DNA from: Rhodospirillaceae bacterium
GTDB taxonomy: Bacteria > Pseudomonadota > Alphaproteobacteria > Rhodospirillales > JABHCV01
Length of the DNA stretch: 38,479 nt
Assembly: GCA_014382375.1 (NCBI GenBank)
Contig: JACNJU010000087.1
Coordinates: 1 to 38,479, forward strand
Direction of reading: 5' to 3'
Shown: piece by piece, positions 23,621 through 32,589 of the stretch
Layout of the letters: each line of letters begins with the position of its first letter
Numbering within the stretch: position 1 is the first letter of the stretch
Notes under the pieces: generated by a model
Told to the model about the DNA's origin: nothing
Seen by the model: the letters and a program-made list of their open reading frames with translations, nothing else
Databases searched by the model: none
Translations under genes and position numbers: made by a program

Positions 23621-25513
23621 ATGCGCAGACCTGACAACAATCCTGACCGGGGGGAAGCATCTGGCGATTTCGACACCATACGGTCCCTGTTGCCCTACTT
23701 ATGGCCTACGGACGCAGTTGGTTTACGTATTCGCGTTGTTGCCTCGCTGATTCTGCTGGCGCTTGCAAAAGTCACCACAGTCGCCGTCCCGGTAATCCTG
23801 AAATACGCTGTCGATGCGCTAACCGCCCCGGCATCCGCTAAAGGCATCAATACCGAAACGATGATCATTGCCGTCCCTGTTGGGCTGCTCGTCGCTTACG
23901 GTGTGGCACGTGTGTTGTCGCTGGCCTTTAAGGAATTGCAGGGTGCGGTTTTTGCAAAAGTTGCCGAACGCGCCATCCGCAAGGCCGGTGTCAAAACCTT
24001 CCGTCATATCCATGACCTGGCGCTGCGCTTTCATCTTGATCGGCGCACCGGTGGATTGAGCAGGGCAATTGAGCGCGGCACCAAGGGTATCGAGTACGTG
24101 CTGCGCATGATGCTGTTCAATATCGTGCCGACAATGGTCGAAATCCTTATGGTTCTGGGCTTGCTGTGGGGCCTGTTTGATCAGTGGTTCGCCTTCGTTA
24201 CCGCCGCCACCATTGCCGGTTATGTGCTCTGGACACTGGTCATCACCGAATGGCGCATCAAATTCCGCCGAACCATGAATGATTCGGACAGTGAGGCCCA
24301 CACCAAGGCCATCGACAGCCTTATCAACTATGAGACCGTTAAATATTTCGGTAACGAGGAACATGAAGCCAGGCGTTTTGATCAGGCGATGGAATCCTAT
24401 GAAAAGGCGGCGGTGACGGCCAAAACCACACTATCCATACTCAATACCGGACAGGGCTTCATTATCGCCAGCGGCGCCACCATCATCATGATCATGGCCG
24501 GTTACGGTGTTTCTGGCGGAACCATGACTGTCGGCGATTTCGTTCTCGTCAACACCTACTTGCTTCAACTTTACATACCGCTCAGTTTCCTCGGCTCAAG
24601 TTACCGCGAGATCAAGCATTCCCTGATCGACATGGAACAGATGTTCGCGTTGCTCAATGAAGCGGCGGAAGTCTCCGACCCGCCGGAGGCTCCTGCATTG
24701 TCGGTCAAGGGTGCGGAAGTGGAATTTCGCGATGTCTCCTTCGCCTATACCCCTGAAAGGCCGATCCTCAGGAACGTATCGTTTACCGTTCCGGCCGGAA
24801 AAAGCGTTGCCATCGTCGGCCCTAGCGGGGCGGGAAAATCGACCATTTCGCGGCTCTTGTTCCGCTTTTATGACGTTACCAGGGGTGCCGTGTTGATTGA
24901 TGGACAGGATACCCGCACCGTCACTCAAGGGAGCTGGCGCGCCGCCATCGGCATCGTACCGCAGGATACGGTGCTGTTTAATGACACCATTTATTACAAC
25001 ATCGCTTACGGTCGGCCCGGGGCAAGTCGTGAAGAGATCGAGGAAGCGGCGAAACTGGCCGCCATCCACGACTTTATCAGCGCCCTTCCCGAAGGCTACC
25101 AAACGGCTGTCGGCGAACGCGGTCTTAAATTATCGGGCGGCGAGAAACAGCGCGTCGCCATCGCCCGGACAATTCTCAAACGTCCGGGCATCTTCCTGTT
25201 TGACGAGGCGACCTCGTCTTTGGACTCACATACGGAAAAAGAAATTCAGGAGTCCCTGAAACAGGTCTCAAGCGGTCGCACCACCCTGATTATCGCCCAC
25301 CGGTTATCGACCGTCATCGACGCTGATGAAATCATCGTCCTGGAAGAAGGCCGCATCAGCGAGCGCGGCAACCATGCCCAACTGCTGACAATGAACGGCC
25401 AATACGCCAGCATGTGGGCGCGTCAGCAGGAAACAGAACACGCCCGCGAAGTGCTTGAGTCCGCGGATGAAGATATACAGTCTTTAGCGGTGGAAGAAAA
25501 CGCGGCGCAATGA
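23621..25513 (+). CDS. Atm1/HMT1-type ABC exporter (fused membrane and ATPase domains)
   Basis: The product has 630 residues. The N-terminal ~330 residues form a type IV ABC exporter membrane domain with text typical of the Atm1/ABCB7 family ('HIHDLALRFHLDRRTGGLSR', 'IDSLINYETVKYFGNEEHEA'). The ATPase domain has Walker A 'IVGPSGAGKSTISRLLFRF', signature 'LSGGEKQRVAIARTIL' and Walker B 'GIFLFDEATSSLDSHT'. Atm1 proteins export glutathione-linked sulfur or metal conjugates and protect against heavy metals. That fits the sulfur/Fe-S theme of the window, although the isc operon is 4 kb away. The ATG at 23621 is chosen over a GTG at 23615. It converges directly on mnmA. Confidence 0.93.
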   Translation: MRRPDNNPDRGEASGDFDTIRSLLPYLWPTDAVGLRIRVVASLILLALAKVTTVAVPVILKYAVDALTAPASAKGINTETMIIAVPVGLLVAYGVARVLSLAFKELQGAVFAKVAERAIRKAGVKTFRHIHDLALRFHLDRRTGGLSRAIERGTKGIEYVLRMMLFNIVPTMVEILMVLGLLWGLFDQWFAFVTAATIAGYVLWTLVITEWRIKFRRTMNDSDSEAHTKAIDSLINYETVKYFGNEEHEARRFDQAMESYEKAAVTAKTTLSILNTGQGFIIASGATIIMIMAGYGVSGGTMTVGDFVLVNTYLLQLYIPLSFLGSSYREIKHSLIDMEQMFALLNEAAEVSDPPEAPALSVKGAEVEFRDVSFAYTPERPILRNVSFTVPAGKSVAIVGPSGAGKSTISRLLFRFYDVTRGAVLIDGQDTRTVTQGSWRAAIGIVPQDTVLFNDTIYYNIAYGRPGASREEIEEAAKLAAIHDFISALPEGYQTAVGERGLKLSGGEKQRVAIARTILKRPGIFLFDEATSSLDSHTEKEIQESLKQVSSGRTTLIIAHRLSTVIDADEIIVLEEGRISERGNHAQLLTMNGQYASMWARQQETEHAREVLESADEDIQSLAVEENAAQ

Positions 25514-26638
25514 TCAGGCGGCATCGTCGCGCATGATCCAGCCGCCACCCAAGACCCGCTCGCCATCATAGAAAACACAGGCCTGCCCCGGCGCAACGGC
25601 ACCCTGCGGATCGTCCAGAGTAACCTCGGCCCTGCCCGCCCCGAGCGCACGCACCGTGGCGGCAAGGGGTGGCTGCGTCGAGCGCAACTTGACCCGAAGC
25701 TGAATGCCATCAGGAGGCATATCCCCGACGCCCAGCCAGTTCAGTCCCTGAATCATCAAGCTGCATCGTTTCAACGCTTCTTTTGGCCCTACAACGACGC
25801 GCGCCGTCTTCGGTTCAAGAGCAATAACGTATAGTGGTTCGGGAGCGGAAATATCAAGCCCCCGGCGCTGGCCGATGGTGTAATTGATAATGCCCGAATG
25901 GCGACCCAGCACGGTGCCGTCCAGATCAACGATATCGCCTTCGATCAGGGCGTCGGGACGTAATTTCCTGACCACGTCCTGATATTTTCCCTCGGGCACG
26001 AAACAGATATCCTGACTGTCCGGCTTGCTGGCCACAGGTAATCCGTAGCGATGAGCCAGGTCGCGGGTTTCGTCCTTGTCCATGGCGCCCAACGGAAAGC
26101 GCAGGAAATCTAGCTGCTCAGGGGTCATTGAGAACATGAAATAGCTCTGATCGCGGCCAGGATCGCGACCGGCGTGAAGTTCAGCCCCATCCGGTCCCAT
26201 ACGCCTTTGCACATAATGACCGGTAACCAGCAAGTCAGCACCCAGATCCCTGGCCTTGCCCATCAAGTCCGTAAACTTGACCGTCTCGTTACAGCGCACA
26301 CACGGCACCGGCGTCTCGCCGCGCAGGTAACTGTCGGCAAAATCCTCGATCACCGCTTCCTTGAACAGGCTTTCAAAATCGAGCACGTAATGGGGAATAC
26401 CTATAGCGTCCGCCACATTGCGGGCATCGGCGATGTCACGTCCGGCGCAACAGGTGCCGGGTTTTGAAATGGCTTCGCCGTGATCATATAACTGCAACGT
26501 GACGCCAACGACGTCATAACCCTGTTCTTTAAGCATGGCGGCGGTCACCGAACTGTCGACACCGCCGGACATGGCGACGACGACACGGGTCTCTGCCGGT
26601 GGCTTGTTCAGCCCCAAAGTATTGATCTCGCTATTCAT
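25514..26638 (-). CDS. mnmA: tRNA-specific 2-thiouridylase MnmA
   Basis: The product has 374 residues: PP-loop '[20 protein letters not shown]' near residue 20, catalytic Cys116 in '[11 protein letters not shown]', second active Cys212 in '[12 protein letters not shown]', and a C-terminal beta-barrel ending '[16 protein letters not shown]'. It adenylates U34 of tRNA Lys/Glu/Gln and inserts sulfur, normally delivered from IscS through the TusABCDE relay. In many alphaproteobacteria sulfur may come directly from the desulfurase. The gene lies back to back (convergent) with the Atm1-type exporter without any gap. Confidence 0.96.
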   Translation of the reverse strand: MNSEINTLGLNKPPAETRVVVAMSGGVDSSVTAAMLKEQGYDVVGVTLQLYDHGEAISKPGTCCAGRDIADARNVADAIGIPHYVLDFESLFKEAVIEDFADSYLRGETPVPCVRCNETVKFTDLMGKARDLGADLLVTGHYVQRRMGPDGAELHAGRDPGRDQSYFMFSMTPEQLDFLRFPLGAMDKDETRDLAHRYGLPVASKPDSQDICFVPEGKYQDVVRKLRPDALIEGDIVDLDGTVLGRHSGIINYTIGQRRGLDISAPEPLYVIALEPKTARVVVGPKEALKRCSLMIQGLNWLGVGDMPPDGIQLRVKLRSTQPPLAATVRALGAGRAEVTLDDPQGAVAPGQACVFYDGERVLGGGWIMRDDAA

Positions 26639-26712
26639 GGATGTGAATATAGGTGTTTACGTTGCCCGTACAATGGGCAAAAACCCAAGATATCCGACAA
26701 AGGATCATTCAG

Positions 26713-27738
26713 ATGATGACAACGACTGTGGCGGGCAGCCTTCCAAAACCGGCATGGCTGGCCGAGCCTGAGAAGTTGTGGGCCCCATGGCGCCTGCAAG
26801 ACGAGGCACTCGTTGAAGGCCAGCAGGACGCGGCCCTGGCCTGGATAAAACTCCAGGAAGATGCCGGTATTGATATCGTCAGTGACGGTGAACAATTCCG
26901 CAAACATTTCGTCCATGGTTTTCTCGAGCACATTGACGGCATTGACTGGCAGCGTATGACCACCATGGGCATTCGTGATGATCGTTATGACGCCCAGGTG
27001 CCAACGGTTACAACTGCCGTCAGTCGCAAAAAATCCGTGCATGGGGAAGGTGCGAAGTTCTGCCGCAAACACACCGCAAAGCAGCTCAAATTCACGCTGC
27101 CGGGGCCAATGACCATTTGCGATACCATCGCCGACGCCCATTACGGCAGCCGTCCCGAAATGGCGATGGCCTTCGCGGCCCTCTTGAACGAAGAAGCGCT
27201 GGAGCTTGAAGCCCTGGGCGTTGACGTCATCCAGTTCGATGAACCGGCCTTCAATGCGTTTATGGATCAGGTTCCAATCTGGGGCGTTGACACCCTGCAC
27301 CGGGCCATCCAGGGACTTTCCTGCAAAACCGCCGTCCACATTTGTTACGGCTACGGCATTCAGGAAAACATCGACTGGAAGGAAGGCCTCGGCGATGAGT
27401 GGCGACAGTACGAAGAGTTCTTCCCGGCTTTAAACGACAGCAAACTTGATCAGGTTTCACTGGAATGTGCGGATTCGAAAGTGCCGATGTCGGTGCTTGG
27501 CCTGCTGAAGGACAAGGAGGTCCTGGTCGGCGCCATTAATGTCGCCAGCGAGACCATCGAGACGCCTGAAAAGGTCGCCGCCACCCTGCGCGCTGCCATG
27601 GAATACGTTGACCCGGAAAGGATCATTGCCTGCACCAATTGCGGCATGGCTCCGCTGCCACGCATTGTCGCCGAAGGCAAGCTCAAGGCGCTCGGGGCCG
27701 GTGCGTCTTTGTTGCGAAAAGAGCTCGGCGGCTCATAA
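26713..27738 (+). CDS. Cobalamin-independent methionine synthase core protein, MesD-like
   Basis: The product has 341 residues, about half of MetE: only the C-terminal catalytic TIM barrel. Zinc ligands are visible as His and Cys in 'AVHICYGYG' and Cys in 'CTNCGMAPLP', with 'VIQFDEPAFNAFM' in the barrel core. 'AGSLPKPAWLAEPEKLWAPW' at the start and 'EWRQYEEFFPAL' resemble, from memory, the bacterial MesD family, which makes methionine without a folate-binding domain and needs the partner MesX (DUF1852). MesX is not in the window. I chose the ATG at 26713 (AAAGGA 9 bases upstream). It ends overlapping the next gene by 6 bases. Confidence 0.85.
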   Translation: MMTTTVAGSLPKPAWLAEPEKLWAPWRLQDEALVEGQQDAALAWIKLQEDAGIDIVSDGEQFRKHFVHGFLEHIDGIDWQRMTTMGIRDDRYDAQVPTVTTAVSRKKSVHGEGAKFCRKHTAKQLKFTLPGPMTICDTIADAHYGSRPEMAMAFAALLNEEALELEALGVDVIQFDEPAFNAFMDQVPIWGVDTLHRAIQGLSCKTAVHICYGYGIQENIDWKEGLGDEWRQYEEFFPALNDSKLDQVSLECADSKVPMSVLGLLKDKEVLVGAINVASETIETPEKVAATLRAAMEYVDPERIIACTNCGMAPLPRIVAEGKLKALGAGASLLRKELGGS

Positions 27739-28623
27739 ACCTTCGGGAGGCAACGTGCAAACCTGATCGTAAGCATAACGTTCATTGATCAGGCCGTTGT
27801 ACTGGAAAATGTCGAGAGTCGCCTCGAACGCCTCTGGGGTGATTTCCACATGCGGGCTCCAGCAGCCAAGTTGCTGGTAGGTGGCGATGCAATCAGCCAG
27901 GGCCGCCTCGTCAATCGTCGGGAAATAAGGTTTTTCGGCCCGCGCAATATCTGTTGCCGGGGTTTCGTTCATGTAGGCGCGGGTTTTCCTGTAAGCCCGA
28001 ATGAAGGCCGCCGCCATATCAGTTTCCAGCCAGTCCCGGTTTGCCGCCAGGCTGGAAAACCCGCATCGGCCGATCTGCTTGCCAACTTGCGCCACGATAT
28101 GACCAATACCATCCGCTTCCAGTTGCTGCGGGAAGGGTCCCTGTTGTTGCACGTATTGTCCCTGCCCTTCACGGAAGGCCCTGTCTACATCGGCTGCACC
28201 ACCGGGGTTGATGGCGTTGATCCTGTCATAGTCGATACCTGCCTTGTGGCAAGCGTACTTGAACATGGCAAGCGGCTGGCCGCCGCCAAACAGTACCGCA
28301 TCTGAACCCTCTAGCTTGTCCCAGCTGAAATCAGGATCGGGCTGGCGGGCGGTGATGAAAAAACCGTCCATCTCGTTGACCTGGGCAAAATGCGTGGTGT
28401 CCGGGGTTTCGCCCTTCGATAGCGGCCCAAAACCCTGACTGAGAGCAGATTGAACAACATGCGCAGAACCGTCAGCAAGGGCCGCAATCGCCGAAACACC
28501 GGGCTTTGAGACTGACCACTCAGGTTGCAATCCTTCTGCCTGCAAAAAGCCCGCGGACATGGTCGAGATCAGCGGCGAATAAAACGCCGAAAACAGGGTG
28601 AATTGAATATTGATCGTTGTCAT
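27733..28623 (-). CDS. NMT1/THI5-like protein without signal peptide
   Basis: The product has 296 residues of the periplasmic-binding-protein type II fold, NMT1/THI5-like ('FSAFYSPLISTMSAGFLQAE', 'GVSAIAALADGSAHVVQSAL'). The N-terminus, 'MTTINIQFTLFS', starts directly in the first beta strand with no signal sequence or lipobox, and GGAG lies 7 bases before this ATG, so the protein is predicted to be cytoplasmic. No permease or ATPase is next to it. Alternatives are an enzyme (THI5 itself is a suicidal pyrimidine synthase, but its histidine/cysteine motif is not evident here) or a solute sensor. It converges with the MesD-like gene. Confidence 0.75.
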   Translation of the reverse strand: MTTINIQFTLFSAFYSPLISTMSAGFLQAEGLQPEWSVSKPGVSAIAALADGSAHVVQSALSQGFGPLSKGETPDTTHFAQVNEMDGFFITARQPDPDFSWDKLEGSDAVLFGGGQPLAMFKYACHKAGIDYDRINAINPGGAADVDRAFREGQGQYVQQQGPFPQQLEADGIGHIVAQVGKQIGRCGFSSLAANRDWLETDMAAAFIRAYRKTRAYMNETPATDIARAEKPYFPTIDEAALADCIATYQQLGCWSPHVEITPEAFEATLDIFQYNGLINERYAYDQVCTLPPEGL

Positions 28624-28763
28624 TTGATCTCCTGTCCGTTTTTCCCTTGGGCGGTCTGACAGGAACTATAGGCGTTTTAAACCCCTGTACAATGCTTCGT
28701 TCACATACGGTTCAGGCAAAATTTGCAACAATGGCGATGACCTGAAATCCCGGGAGTTTCGCG

Positions 28764-28946
28764 ATGATTACAAGAACAGTCCTGATGACCCTGATTTTCG
28801 CCGTTGTCATCAGCTGCGGTGCGGCAGCCTATGCGCTGATCAACAACGGCTCGACCCCAGGCTTCCAGTCCACTTCCTACGCCTCCTACGGATATGGTGG
28901 CGGCGACAATGATGATGATCACCACCATGACGACGATGACGACTAA
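28764..28946 (+). CDS. Small exported protein with Asp/His-rich tail
   Basis: The product has 60 residues. A hydrophobic N-terminal helix (about 5-27, 'VLMTLIFAVVISCGAAAYA') is either a signal peptide or an anchor. A Gly/Ser/Tyr linker follows, then a C-terminal run of Asp with three consecutive His. The tail resembles a divalent-metal-binding tag. GGGAG lies 8 bases before the ATG, a good ribosome site. The stop overlaps the cytochrome b561 gene by 11 bases, so the two are almost certainly co-expressed. Possible roles are metal or heme handling for b561, which is inference. The opposite-strand frame over it is a compositional shadow. Confidence 0.7.
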   Translation: MITRTVLMTLIFAVVISCGAAAYALINNGSTPGFQSTSYASYGYGGGDNDDDHHHDDDDD

Positions 28947-29457
28947 GTCTCCCTCCGGCAGGAAACCTAGCAAGGCCGAACTATCGTTTCTGATGGGATG
29001 GCACGGCCTTTTGTCAGGGGCCTTTCTTGTTGCCTACGTCACCGGCGAAGGCAGTTACGCCATGCACGTTTTTTCCGGTGTCATGGTTTTACTGGCCCTG
29101 GGCATTCGCCTGCTGGTCGGCCTGGGAGCGCCAAAAAACTCACCGCTGGCCTTGCCGACCCTCAGCCTGCCGCCCGCAGGACAAACGCCACCAGGTATTC
29201 GCGCCGTGCAGCGTTTGATCAATAACTGGATGGCCGCCGCCCTGCTGGTGCTGATTACCCTGGCCGCCCTGTCGGGCTGGTTTGCCCATGACATTGGCAT
29301 GGATGACGATTTTCATGAAGGTCTGGCCGAAGCAACCCCGGCACTGATCTTCGTGCACATCGCCTTCGCGGTGACCTTTCACACACTGAAGTCCCTGCCA
29401 ACCGGAACCGTTACTCGTGTTGCCGCAGACGTCATCAATAAAACCGGTAAGTCTTAA
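28936..29457 (+). CDS. Cytochrome b561 family protein
   Basis: The product is about 173 residues with four hydrophobic helices. Probable heme-ligand histidines occur in 'LMGWHGLLSGAFLVAY' (His23), 'SYAMHVFSGVMVLLAL' (His44) and two in 'LIFVHIAFAVTFHTLKS' near residues 138-148, the usual spacing of bacterial b561 diheme membrane proteins. It would move electrons between quinol and periplasmic acceptors. In-frame ATGs at 28927, 28936 and further upstream overlap the small Asp/His gene; I chose 28936. No separate ribosome site is visible, which supports translational coupling. Confidence 0.85.
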   Translation: MTTKSPSGRKPSKAELSFLMGWHGLLSGAFLVAYVTGEGSYAMHVFSGVMVLLALGIRLLVGLGAPKNSPLALPTLSLPPAGQTPPGIRAVQRLINNWMAAALLVLITLAALSGWFAHDIGMDDDFHEGLAEATPALIFVHIAFAVTFHTLKSLPTGTVTRVAADVINKTGKS

Positions 29458-29470
29458 AAGCACCCAGCCC

Positions 29471-30112
29471 TTAAATCACATCATCGCCGACAAACGGGTT
29501 GGTTTTGCGCTCCGCCCCGAAGGTTGAGGCCTGACCATGGCCGGGGATGAAGGTGACGTCGTCGCCGAGCGGCCACAGGCGACCGGTGATCGAGTCGAGC
29601 AGGTCCTGGTGATTGCCGCGGGGAAAGTCGGTGCGGCCGATCGAGCCCTGAAACAACACATCGCCAACCAGCGCCAGATTTTGATCGGGTTGATAAAAAA
29701 CAACATGCCCCGGGGTGTGGCCGGGGCAATGAATGACGTCGAAGCTGACATTGCCGACGCTGACCTTGTCGGCGTTTTCAAGCCATCGTTCGGGCGTGAA
29801 GGCACGGCCTTCAGGGAAACCATACTGCCGTGTTTGTTCGGGCAGTTGCTGGATCCAGAAATCATCGTCCTTGTGCGGCCCTTCGATGGGCACGGACAGG
29901 CGTTCGGCCAGTTCCGCAGCACCACCAGCGTGATCCAGATGGCCGTGCGTGATCAGGATTTTCTCGATGGTGACGTTGTTTTCCTCGGCGACACTGATGA
30001 GATGGTCAATATCGCCGCCGGGATCAACGAACGCCCCCAACATGGTTTGCGGACACCACACCAGGGTGCAGTTCTGCTCGAAAGCGGTGACCGGGATAAT
30101 AACGGCTTTCAT
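29471..30112 (-). CDS. Metallo-beta-lactamase fold hydrolase (glyoxalase II-like)
   Basis: The product has 213 residues with the MBL zinc motif 'ITHGHLDHAGGAAELA', a second histidine in 'IHCPGHTPGHVVFY', bridging Asp in 'LVGDVLFQGSIGRTD' and final His in 'FIPGHGQAS'. It is closest in appearance to the YcbL/glyoxalase II-like thioesterases that hydrolyse acyl-glutathione or related thioesters. The ATG at 30112 overlaps the iscX stop by one base (TGATG), making it the last gene of the isc transcript. A TTG at 30115 is less likely. The substrate is not defined by sequence. Confidence 0.88.
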   Translation of the reverse strand: MKAVIIPVTAFEQNCTLVWCPQTMLGAFVDPGGDIDHLISVAEENNVTIEKILITHGHLDHAGGAAELAERLSVPIEGPHKDDDFWIQQLPEQTRQYGFPEGRAFTPERWLENADKVSVGNVSFDVIHCPGHTPGHVVFYQPDQNLALVGDVLFQGSIGRTDFPRGNHQDLLDSITGRLWPLGDDVTFIPGHGQASTFGAERKTNPFVGDDVI

Positions 30113-30306
30113 CAATCACGCTCATCCAGCCAGGCCATCTGAATGGCTTCCAGTATTTTTTCACTGGATTTTTCCGGATCGTCGTCAAAACCGGGAAGCG
30201 CCTGCACCCATTTCCACAAATCCGTAAAGCGCAGATTGATCACATCGACATCCGGGTGGGCGTCTTCAAGCTCGATGGCGATATCGTGAATGTCGGCCCA
30301 CTTCAT
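30112..30306 (-). CDS. iscX: Fe-S assembly protein IscX
   Basis: The product has 64 residues and is strongly acidic: 'MKWADIHDIAIELEDAHPDV' followed by 'LRFTDLWKWVQALPGFDDDP', the hallmark of IscX/YfhJ. IscX binds IscS and iron and modulates the rate of cluster assembly. It follows fdx by 5 bases, as in the classical isc operon, and is coupled to the MBL hydrolase gene. Confidence 0.95.
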   Translation of the reverse strand: MKWADIHDIAIELEDAHPDVDVINLRFTDLWKWVQALPGFDDDPEKSSEKILEAIQMAWLDERD

Positions 30307-30311
30307 CAGCT

Positions 30312-30644
30312 TTAATCCACCAACATGTTACGGGTTGCCGCAGGCAGGGTGACGCTGAGGCCGTCCAGTTCATCGGTCATCTTGATCTGGCAACCCAGCC
30401 TTGAGGTATGGGTCAGGCCGAAAGCCAGATCGAGCATGTCTTCTTCTTCTTCCGAAGCCTCGCCCAGTTTATCGAACCACTCCTTGTCGACGATAACATG
30501 ACAGGTCGAACAGGCCAGCGAGCCCTCACAGGCACCTTCAAGATCGATATCGTTCTTGTGGGCTATTTCAAGCACCGACAAACCGTTCGGGGCGTCGACT
30601 TCTTTTTTTGTTCCATCGCCCGCGATGAAGGTAATTTTGGGCAT
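30312..30644 (-). CDS. fdx: ISC-type 2Fe-2S ferredoxin
   Basis: The product has 110 residues of the adrenodoxin/ISC ferredoxin family. Cluster ligands are Cys39, Cys45 and Cys48 ('[14 protein letters not shown]') and Cys85 ('[10 protein letters not shown]'). It supplies electrons for cluster formation on IscU. It sits downstream of hscA, the conserved isc order. Confidence 0.96.
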   Translation of the reverse strand: MPKITFIAGDGTKKEVDAPNGLSVLEIAHKNDIDLEGACEGSLACSTCHVIVDKEWFDKLGEASEEEEDMLDLAFGLTHTSRLGCQIKMTDELDGLSVTLPAATRNMLVD

Positions 30645-30688
30645 CGAGTGGTTCTCCTGAAAATCAAATAACGAAAATATGGGGCCTT

Positions 30689-32584
30689 TTAACCTTTAGA
30701 GGCCTGTTCATCAAGGGCGTCGATTTCAACTCCGCGCAGGGCTGATCGTATCCCGCGATCCATGCGCTTTTCGGCAAAGGCCTTGGTCGCCTGTTCCAGT
30801 TTTTCGGCGGCCATGGTGATCATATCGCGCTGATCACCCTTTGAGGCTTCCTCAAGGTTTTGAACGATGGCCTTGATGGCATTGAATTCATCATCGCTGA
30901 GCAAATGCCCGTCATTGGCAAGGGCCGCAGATACCGCGTTGAGATTACGCCCGGCTTCAACCCTGGTTTCGGCAAGCAGGCGGGCTTCCATGTCGTCCTT
31001 GGCGTTTTTCATGCTGTCATACAGCATTTCCGCCATTTCCTCTTCACTCAGGCCATAAGACGGTTTGACGGCGACTTGCGCCTCGATGCCGGTGGTTTCT
31101 TCCCCGGCAGTAACGGTCAACAAGCCGTCGGCATCGACCGCGAAGGTCACCTTGATACGGGCAGCCCCCGCCGTCATTGGCGGAATGCCGTGCAATTCAA
31201 AACGCGCGAGGGAGCGGTTTTGGTCAACCATTTCCCTGTCGCCCTGAACCACATGAACAACCATCGCACTTTGACCATCCATGTAGGTGGTGAATTCCTG
31301 CGCCTTGGCAACGGGGATCGGGGTGTTACGGGGAATCACCTTTTCGACCAGCCCGCCCATCGTTTCAAGGCCCAGACTAAGCGGTGTGACATCGAGCAGA
31401 AGGGTGTCGGACCCGGTTGTCAGGGCTTCGGCCTGCAAGGCCGCACCAATGGCGACCACTTCGTCCGGGTCAATATCGGCCAATGGTTGCTTGGCGAACA
31501 AGGCGGCGACCTTCTCGCGGACAAGCGGCACCCGTGTTGAGCCACCAACCAGCACCACGCCCTTGATCTGATCCGGGGTGACGTTGGCGTCTTCCATCAC
31601 CGATTTGCAAATGTCCTGGGTGCGCGTAACAAGGCCCTCGACCAACCCGTCGAAGGTTGCGCGATCAAAGGTATGTCTGGACTGGACGCCATCAATATCA
31701 AGCACCCATTCGCCGCTTTGGGCGTCGCTCAGGCATTCCTTGGCAAGCCTCGCCGTCATCAGCGCCATTTTGACGTCGCTGCCGGTCAGTTCCTTATCGC
31801 CGGTGCGCTCGCCCAGAAAATGTTCGGCAATGGCGTGATCGAAATCATCCCCGCCCAAAGCCGCGTCACCGCCGGTAGCGAGCACCTGAAAGACCCCCTT
31901 TTCCATGCGCAGGATTGAAATATCAAAGGTTCCGCCGCCCAGATCGTAAACGGCGTAGATACCCTCTGCCTGCCGGTCCAGGCCATAAGCCAGTGCGGCG
32001 GCGGTCGGTTCATTGACCAAACGCAGGACCTCAATTCCGGCCAGTTTTGCGGCGTCCTTGGTGGCGTTGCGGGCGGCATCATCAAAATAGGCAGGCACCG
32101 TGATCACCGCCTGATCGACGATATGGCCCAAATGTTCTTCGGCCCGTTCTTTCAGGGCGCTAAGGATATCGGCGGAGATTTTTACCGGTGTTAGTTTGTG
32201 TCCGGCAACATTCAGGCGGACCATCCCGGTTTCACCTTCGGCTTGCGGGTCAACATCGAAGGGCAGCACGCCGGCCAGGGATTTGACATCTTCAACACCG
32301 CGGCCCATCAATCTTTTAATGGAACCGACGACGCATTCAGGGCGGTCGAGCAACAGATTGCGCGCCATCCCGCCAACGATGGCCGATCCATCAGGCGCGT
32401 AGGCGACAACGGACGGAACCAGGGCCTTGCCGTCTTCGTCACGCAAGACTTCGGGCTTGCCATCCGAACTGATGGCGACGACCGAATTTGTGGTTCCAAG
32501 ATCAATACCGACGGCCAGCCCCTGATCAGCAGCGTGGGGGGCAGGGGTTGCGCCGGGTTCGTGAATTTGCAGTAAGGTCGCCAT
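30689..32584 (-). CDS. hscA: Fe-S cluster assembly chaperone HscA (Hsp70 family)
   Basis: The product has 631 residues. The ATPase domain shows '[16 protein letters not shown]', '[15 protein letters not shown]' and '[15 protein letters not shown]'; the substrate-binding domain begins around '[17 protein letters not shown]'. HscA uses ATP to release clusters from IscU by binding its LPPVK motif, which is present in the IscU encoded here. It follows hscB by 5 bases. I chose the ATG at 32584; a TTG at 32593 is in frame. Confidence 0.96.
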   Translation of the reverse strand: MATLLQIHEPGATPAPHAADQGLAVGIDLGTTNSVVAISSDGKPEVLRDEDGKALVPSVVAYAPDGSAIVGGMARNLLLDRPECVVGSIKRLMGRGVEDVKSLAGVLPFDVDPQAEGETGMVRLNVAGHKLTPVKISADILSALKERAEEHLGHIVDQAVITVPAYFDDAARNATKDAAKLAGIEVLRLVNEPTAAALAYGLDRQAEGIYAVYDLGGGTFDISILRMEKGVFQVLATGGDAALGGDDFDHAIAEHFLGERTGDKELTGSDVKMALMTARLAKECLSDAQSGEWVLDIDGVQSRHTFDRATFDGLVEGLVTRTQDICKSVMEDANVTPDQIKGVVLVGGSTRVPLVREKVAALFAKQPLADIDPDEVVAIGAALQAEALTTGSDTLLLDVTPLSLGLETMGGLVEKVIPRNTPIPVAKAQEFTTYMDGQSAMVVHVVQGDREMVDQNRSLARFELHGIPPMTAGAARIKVTFAVDADGLLTVTAGEETTGIEAQVAVKPSYGLSEEEMAEMLYDSMKNAKDDMEARLLAETRVEAGRNLNAVSAALANDGHLLSDDEFNAIKAIVQNLEEASKGDQRDMITMAAEKLEQATKAFAEKRMDRGIRSALRGVEIDALDEQASKG

Positions 32585-32589
32585 AACGC

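Noticed and set aside
28701-28973. Minus-strand 90-codon frame with a hydrophobic Val/Ile run over the Asp/His gene
   Set aside because: The Val/Ile run is simply the complement of GAT/GAC/CAC repeats; the plus frame has a good ribosome site and coupling to b561.
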